NCBI GenBank assembly: GCA_021432635.1
Contig: MU270018.1
Span: 503,579 to 567,578, forward strand
DNA length: 64,000 nucleotides
Direction of reading: 5' to 3'
From: Thozetella sp. PMI_491
Lineage: Eukaryota; Ascomycota; Sordariomycetes; Chaetosphaeriales; Chaetosphaeriaceae
Part shown: positions 59,209 to 64,000 of the stretch, in pieces
How the letters are laid out: each line of letters opens with the position of its first letter
How positions within the stretch are numbered: the stretch's first letter is position 1
The notes under the pieces: model-generated
What the model was told of the DNA's origin: nothing
What the model saw: only the letters and a program-made list of their open reading frames with translations
Database searches by the model: none
Position numbers and translations under genes: made by a program

Positions 59209-59864
59209 ATGGCTGGCGCGACGCTCAAAGTGCCGCAAATAAGTCATGTATGTATATTATGCAATCCTTTCTTCGATTTCCAGCCGCTAACTTTGTCGCG
59301 CAGGAAGAATTAGCTGCCTTCCACGAAGCCCACCTCTCCAAGGCTGCAGCGGACAACTTTGGCTCTCAGTTCCTGTGCCCCTTGGCCGGCGCTGCCGACC
59401 CTACCTCCGTTCTCGACGCAGAGGAAGATGGGAACTACTATGAGGAGGAAGAGGAAGATGATGGGCTGGGTTACTACCCCGATGGCGTGAAGCGCACCCT
59501 TACGGACGAGCAAATCGCCATGTTCCGACACTCGGAGCTTGAGTCGCTGCGGCGCGCGAAGGAGAAGGCAGGGAACCAAGGACATGAGCGGGGCGAGCTC
59601 CATCCGACTGAAGACGGCGAGATGCTCTCGGAAGGCGAGATCTCGTCGGGTGCCCCGGCACCGACGACCAAGAAAAAGAAGAAAAAGCGGCGAAACAACA
59701 AACACCGAACCCAGACCGAGGGCCAGCAGATCGATCTGCGCAAGCGGACGTGGGACGTAGTGGATACGGGCCTTGACAGTCTTGATTATGGCGAGACTGA
59801 GGGAGCGCCGTCCCCTGCGGCGAACCCAGCGCAACGGAGACGCATAGCGTATGATGACGACTGA
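59209..59864 (+). CDS. DUF3807-like conserved fungal protein
   Basis: A 39-nt first exon (59209-59247, MAGATLKVPQISH) is followed by a 56-nt intron (GTATGT..GCGCAG with a CTAAC branch). Exon 2 (59304-59864) completes 199 residues. The N-terminal third reads EELAAFHEAHLSKAAADNFG. It is followed by the acidic region and the signature YYPDGVKRTLTDEQIAMFRHSE that I associate with the fungal DUF3807 family. A Lys-rich nuclear-localisation-like stretch (TKKKKKKRR) and a conserved tail (DLRKRTWDVVD) complete it. The frame of exon 2 stays open upstream, but from a start whose residues have no family resemblance. Function unknown; nuclear location is inferred from the basic run. Confidence 0.75.
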
Positions 59865-60569
59865 AGGACGGGACCCTAGAGTGATTGTACAACATGGTAC
59901 AACACCTGATGGACTAGACAGCCTGATCGGTTGAAAGCCGTTGCGGCAGTTTGTTGCCCTAGAGGCCGGGGAAGAACCATGAGATGGTAAGTGTGGTCCC
60001 TGCATTTTTACTTCACGATTCCAAAATGATGAGATCATCGTATCGTCATCCTTAGACGGAAATCTGGCAATCGTTCTGTAGCCACAGGGAACTGTGTTAC
60101 GGAGCGAGAAGCTTGAATGTGTCGAGTTATAATCTTCTCTCTGATTAACTGGTTGCACCCGGGTCGTTATGAGCAGCATCTTATTATAGCTGTATGCTAA
60201 CCTGGGAGAATAGACAGACCATCATCATCATGACCAAACGAGATCTTTTAGGAGCTGGGATGGCGAGCCAGAGCGCGTTTTGCCATAATACTCCAGGTAC
60301 AAGCCAGATCGAGTGAAATTCTTCGGCCCAGGAGTGATGTCACATCTTCCCCGGCCTACACTCCGTAGGAGTATTTACGGGTGATGCAAGACGTGGATCG
60401 CCGGCCCTTATGCTAGCAGGTTGGGCGCCTCAATCTCAACGCAGAAGAGCTCTCGGAGCAGAGTAACCTGTATCAGAAGTATCTCGGATGCGGGTTAACG
60501 CGGTGAGCCGCCGCGTAGTTGATATACTTTAGGTTTGCGGTAACGTGGAGGCCGTGGGCCCGCGCGCCA
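59865..60569. other. intergenic interval next to Helitron relic
   Basis: 700 nt with no gene. Part of it (about 60240-60569) may be further eroded Helitron sequence, since translated fragments are broken by many stops and I cannot anchor them. Confidence 0.4.
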
Positions 60570-61310
60570 AACCATTCTTTGCTGTATTACCCTCGCTACA
60601 AGCCAGATCTACTAGGATACCCGCAGTTCGAGGATTTCTGCAGAATAAAGCTGGTGCTCAACCATCCTCACTAAGACGAAAAAACCAACCTCCTTTTCGT
60701 CCAGGGCGGAGCCTCTGATGCGTTCAAAGAGGCGTACGCGCGCTGCCGAGAGGTCCATACCCATGAGGACGACCACTACGCCGAGCTGGAGCCGGAGGAG
60801 GTGTTCGCGGAGCCGCCGTACGAGATGGAAGAGCTGTCAAATGAGGACTAGCTAGAACTCACGCTCATGGTCCCAGATCGCGCGCCCACGCAGGAACCGT
60901 AAGAGCTAATCGGGCGCAGAGATCTCGATCTGGCGTACGATTGGGGAGGACACGTTGGCAGGTATACGCATGACCACTTCCCCGGCGGGACATACTGGCG
61001 CGAGATCCAAGCAGCGTATTCTCCAGAGCCTGAATTCGTCCCCCTGGAAGTGCGCGATATGCTAAATGGGAGGCAGCGCTTGATCTACGATACAATACTA
61101 GGTCATTCCCAGCAAGATCAACCAGAGTAGCTAGCTACTACTTTAGATCGATAGCGCTGGGGTCACTGGAAAATCGTACTTAGTAAAGATCTTAGCCAGC
61201 CACAGGGAAGCCCACGGCAGTGGATCGGTGGAGCTGGCAGCTCTAACTGGCGCTGCGAGCGTAAATATGCACGGAAATACGATTCATGTTTTGTTAGGAC
61301 TCTCCTGTCC
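60570..61310 (+). pseudogene. decayed Helitron helicase (Rep/Pif1-type) fragment
   Basis: Conceptual translation on the plus strand gives a recognisable but broken Helitron helicase: YYPRYKPDLLGYPQFEDFCR, a segment ending AYARCREVHTHEDD, then GRRDLDLAYDWGGHVGRYT. Next come MLNGRQRLIYDTILGH, a degraded Walker A (GVTGKSYLVKILASH) and the motif ELAALTGAASVNMHGNTIHV. At least five in-frame stops (TAA/TAG) and one frameshift before Walker A interrupt it. Several stops sit where the family has Gln, as expected from C-to-T change at CpA. The fragment covers only the middle of a normal protein of over 1000 residues. No intact termini were found. Confidence 0.83.
61186..61203 (+). repeat. 18-bp direct repeat, copy 1
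   Basis: AAGATCTTAGCCAGCCAC, coding for the residues just after the Walker A remnant of the Helitron helicase. An identical copy is 164 bp downstream at 61350-61367. Confidence 0.85.
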
Positions 61311-61729
61311 ATAGAGATGGGGCGTTTTGAGAACAAATGGTATGCTAGCAAGATCTTAGCCAGCCACTAGATCCGGCGCAAACGCCACAATGTGATATCC
61401 GTAGCGACGAAGTGAAGCAATGAGACGCCGTCCGGCCAAGATCCCGCGAAAGGGCGTTTTCTCGCGGCAGTGATTACCTACCTACCTTGGCCTTGGCAGT
61501 TCGCCCTCTCTGCTCTCTGCTTCTCAGGATTGATTAGTCGCGCGAGGTAGGCACGTCTTTCCACACACACTTAGTGGTCTTAGTCAGCCGCAACAGCGTG
61601 CCCTGAGACGCAAAGAGAGGCTGCGCGGGCCCCCGGACTTACACATTAGCGCATGAAAGAGCCCCAAAGAGGGCTTCTCATTTTCCACCCAACGCGAGAC
61701 GACAGCACTCGAGCAGCGGCTCGGTCAAA
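61311..61729. other. intergenic interval between Helitron relic and regulator
   Basis: Contains the second 18-bp repeat and the promoter and leader of the Zn2Cys6 gene. No further coding sequence recognised. Confidence 0.45.
61350..61367 (+). repeat. 18-bp direct repeat, copy 2
   Basis: Identical to 61186-61203. Flanking bases also partly agree (TAGTA versus TAGC), so it may be the end of an internal duplication or a second Helitron fragment. Confidence 0.85.
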
Positions 61730-63764
61730 ATGTCCCTCTCGCTCCTCCCGCACGAGTTAGACACGGCTGCTTCGGGCCTCCGTGCCGTCCAGGCCTGCGC
61801 CGCCTGCCGTAAGCAAAAGAGGAAGTGCGACAAGACGCTCCCGACATGCTCGCTCTGCTCGCGCATGGGCCGCCCCTGCGACTATGCCGACTCGCAGCCG
61901 CCGCCGACGGCGGACGACCTCGCCACCCTGCAGTCGAGGCTCCGGGAGCTGGAGCACCGTCTGAGCAAGCAGGAGCAGGAGTCCCCGCCCGCGATCGCCG
62001 AGAGGGAGCCCGCACCGCTGGCGAACCCAAGAGGCCCGCTCTGGAAGGGCGCCCAGGCCAACAGGTTCCCGGCCGCCATGTTCCTAGACATCGACTGCTT
62101 CAAGTGGGCCAGCATGACCGTCCCGCGGCCGTCAGTGGAGATCCCCATGGTAAGTACGGCCTGTCTAGCAACCTGATAGATTGTCTGTCGGCTGCCGCAA
62201 GTAGTCCGCCGCACCGTGCTCCCCACTGCGTAGACCCATCTTTGCAAAAGCTGGCGACGGTGCGCCCCCGCGGCTGCTTCTTCCTCCCGAGCAGCGCTAA
62301 CCGCTGGTGGTTGCAGGAGGTGCTCGAGGTCCTGGGTCGCGGCAACACCGTCCAGGACGCTGCCAGCAGCTACTTTGAGAGCATACACTGTTGGTTCCCC
62401 ATAGTTTCCAAAAAGCGCATGGCCATTGGCATCCCTATGTGGGACGCCGGCCCGGACCTGGCCATGCTGTTCCTGGCGATGAAGCTGGTGACGGCGCCGC
62501 CGGTCCAGGGCACCCGGGCCGTGGACAACCCGCTATACCCCATGGCAAGGCGGTTCCTCTCCCTGCTCGAATCGAGCGGCACAGTGTCCTTGCAATATGT
62601 ACAAGCCCTGGTGCTGCTTGCCATATACGAAATGGGTCACGCAGTATACCCAGCCGCGTGGATGACCGTCGGGGCGTGTTCTCGTTACGCCGACATCTTA
62701 GGCATCCCTTCCTTCCGGGAGAGCACTGCAATCATGGGAACCCTGGTATGTTGCCTTCTGTGCATTCTCATTCCGGGGGGGACGCCTCTGACTCGGAACC
62801 AGTCAACGTGGACAGAAGCAGAGGAGCGGAGGAGGGTGTGGTGGGGGATATTTATACTCGATAGAGTGATATCCCTCGGAAACAAGAAACGGTTTTGCGC
62901 CCCGGAACCAGGGGACAAAGATATGCTCCCAGTGAGCGACCAGGCATGGGTATGTTCGCATCTCCTAGGGACGTGGGCCCCTTCCGTCCTAGGCTCCATG
63001 TTTCGGGTCCCGCTCACTGTTGCACGCAGGACGACGGAGACATGATAAAGGCCTTGCAGCGGCCTGTGTCGACGCCCGTAACAGAGCCGGCCGGCGCCTT
63101 CACGCGCCTCTGCCAAGCCGCGATCCTCGTCAGCCGGACCATGAACCACGTCCGCACGACGGTCAGGAACCACGTGTCCGGCGACCGCGAGCCGCCCTTC
63201 GACCCCGCCGAGGCCATCGGCCTCATTGACGACATCGTAGGGTTCGAGAAGGCAGCCGACAACGGGGCGCCGGCAGGGCCCGGCCTCCTCTCATGCCGGA
63301 TGCTCTCCATGTCGGCGCTCATCCTCATGCTCGACATATACAGCTGTCCCGAGAACCTGCGCGACGGCCCCACGCCCAACAGCTTCGACACGGGGCCCAA
63401 GTCGGAGGGCGAGCTCGAGATGCAGGTGCGCGCGGTGACGGGGCTGCGGGACGTGTCCCTCCGAGTGCGCGACCTGGGGGTCGACCACCTGCTCGAGGAC
63501 CTCGTGTTGCCGGCATCGCTGCGGCGTGCCAGCCCGCTCTGCCTGGACGCGCTCTACGGCTCCATGGCCACGCTACGGTGGCTGTGGAAGGAGAGCGGCG
63601 AGGAGAGCATACATGTCGCTCTCAACGACATCAAACAATGCCTAGTACGCCTCTCGATGCGGTGGATGCTGGCGCAAGAGTATCTGGGCATGGAGCAGCA
63701 TCATGATATCACGACAGCCATGGCATGGCGGGCAGCGAATGACCCCGGCGCCGGATTTCGGTGA
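61730..63764 (+). CDS. Zn(II)2Cys6 transcription factor
   Basis: Exons 61730-62149, 62317-62745, 62803-62949 and 63030-63764 give 576 residues. The binuclear cluster is CX2CX6CX6CX2CX6C at Cys23, 26, 33, 40, 43 and 50 (CAACRKQKRKC, then CSLCSRMGRPC). A short coiled-coil dimerisation stretch (LQSRLRELEHRLSKQEQE) follows, then the fungal-specific regulatory domain, including EAEERRRVWWGIFILDRVIS. The second intron (62746-62802) is 57 nt, in frame and stop-free, so retention would simply add 19 residues. Splicing is favoured by GTATGT, a CTGAC branch and CCAG. The target pathway is not evident: no biosynthetic genes are adjacent in the window. An alternative start within the leader is unlikely, since the cluster follows closely. 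Confidence 0.86.
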
Positions 63765-64000
63765 GGCGTGGTGGGACCCGGGGCGTTTGGCGTCTTCATA
63801 TAGCAGGCATCACCAATACGGGGAGGGGACCTCACTGGACTTGCGTGGCATGCGAATCGGACGAGAGATACCTGGTTTTAAGGACTTGAATGGAGGCCAC
63901 CAGACAAAAATTATGCAGGCAATTTATTCGTGTCATGGCACACACTCACGGCCGCCAGCGAGGGCCGCATGGCTCTCAAGAACCCAGCACATATATATAT

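Noticed and set aside
61730-63764. Zn2Cys6 gene as part of a secondary-metabolite cluster
   Set aside because: No synthase, tailoring enzyme or transporter genes lie nearby in this window.

Overview
This window is from a filamentous ascomycete (Pezizomycotina, most likely a Sordariomycete; this is an inference). The evidence is GC-rich coding sequence interrupted by short introns of 51-167 nt with CTAAC/CTGAC-type branch sites, a fungal gene set (Zn2Cys6 regulator, Kex2, LysM chitinase, GH76, SNX4/ATG24, ATG14, SPC7, AME1), and a decayed Helitron whose stop codons look like repeat-induced point mutation. There are no operons, CRISPR arrays or tRNA genes that I can support. Exon models were built by hand from splice consensus and reading-frame closure; every multi-exon model given closes to a whole number of codons.

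Layout. 0.2-7 kb: Y14 (exon-junction complex) convergent with a 1686-residue PhoD-like phosphatase. 7-15 kb: a 3.3 kb non-coding interval, KEX2, and convergent SNX4/ATG24. 16-18 kb: a LETM1-type mitochondrial protein. 20-27 kb: a large nine-exon killer-toxin-type chitinase (LysM, hevein-type chitin-binding, GH18, Cys-rich and hydrophobic C-terminal domains), divergent from a gene for a secreted protein I do not recognise. 28.8-33 kb: F-box/ankyrin protein and adenylate kinase 2. 33-40 kb: GH76 mannanase-like protein, a short-chain dehydrogenase, and an ERD2-type receptor with two apparent GC-AG introns. 40-42.5 kb: gene-free, low complexity. 42.5-47 kb: a seven-exon LicD-family protein with micro-exons, then the kinetochore gene AME1. 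47-55 kb: a twin-CX9C protein, ribosomal protein uS17 (RPS11) divergent from the kinetochore scaffold SPC7. 55-60 kb: ATG14, a coiled-coil protein and a DUF3807-like protein. 60-64 kb: a Helitron helicase relic and a Zn2Cys6 transcription factor.

Most of the window is housekeeping: autophagy/endosome (SNX4, ATG14), kinetochore (AME1, SPC7), mitochondria (LETM1, ADK2, twin-CX9C protein), secretory pathway (KEX2, ERD2-like) and wall remodelling (GH18, GH76, LicD). The most accessory-looking part is 20-27 kb, where a zymocin alpha/beta-like chitinase with internal dibasic sites sits head-to-head with an orphan secreted protein. That arrangement is the best candidate for an undescribed interfungal or wall-penetration system. 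The 60-61.7 kb segment is the clearest mobile-element scar.
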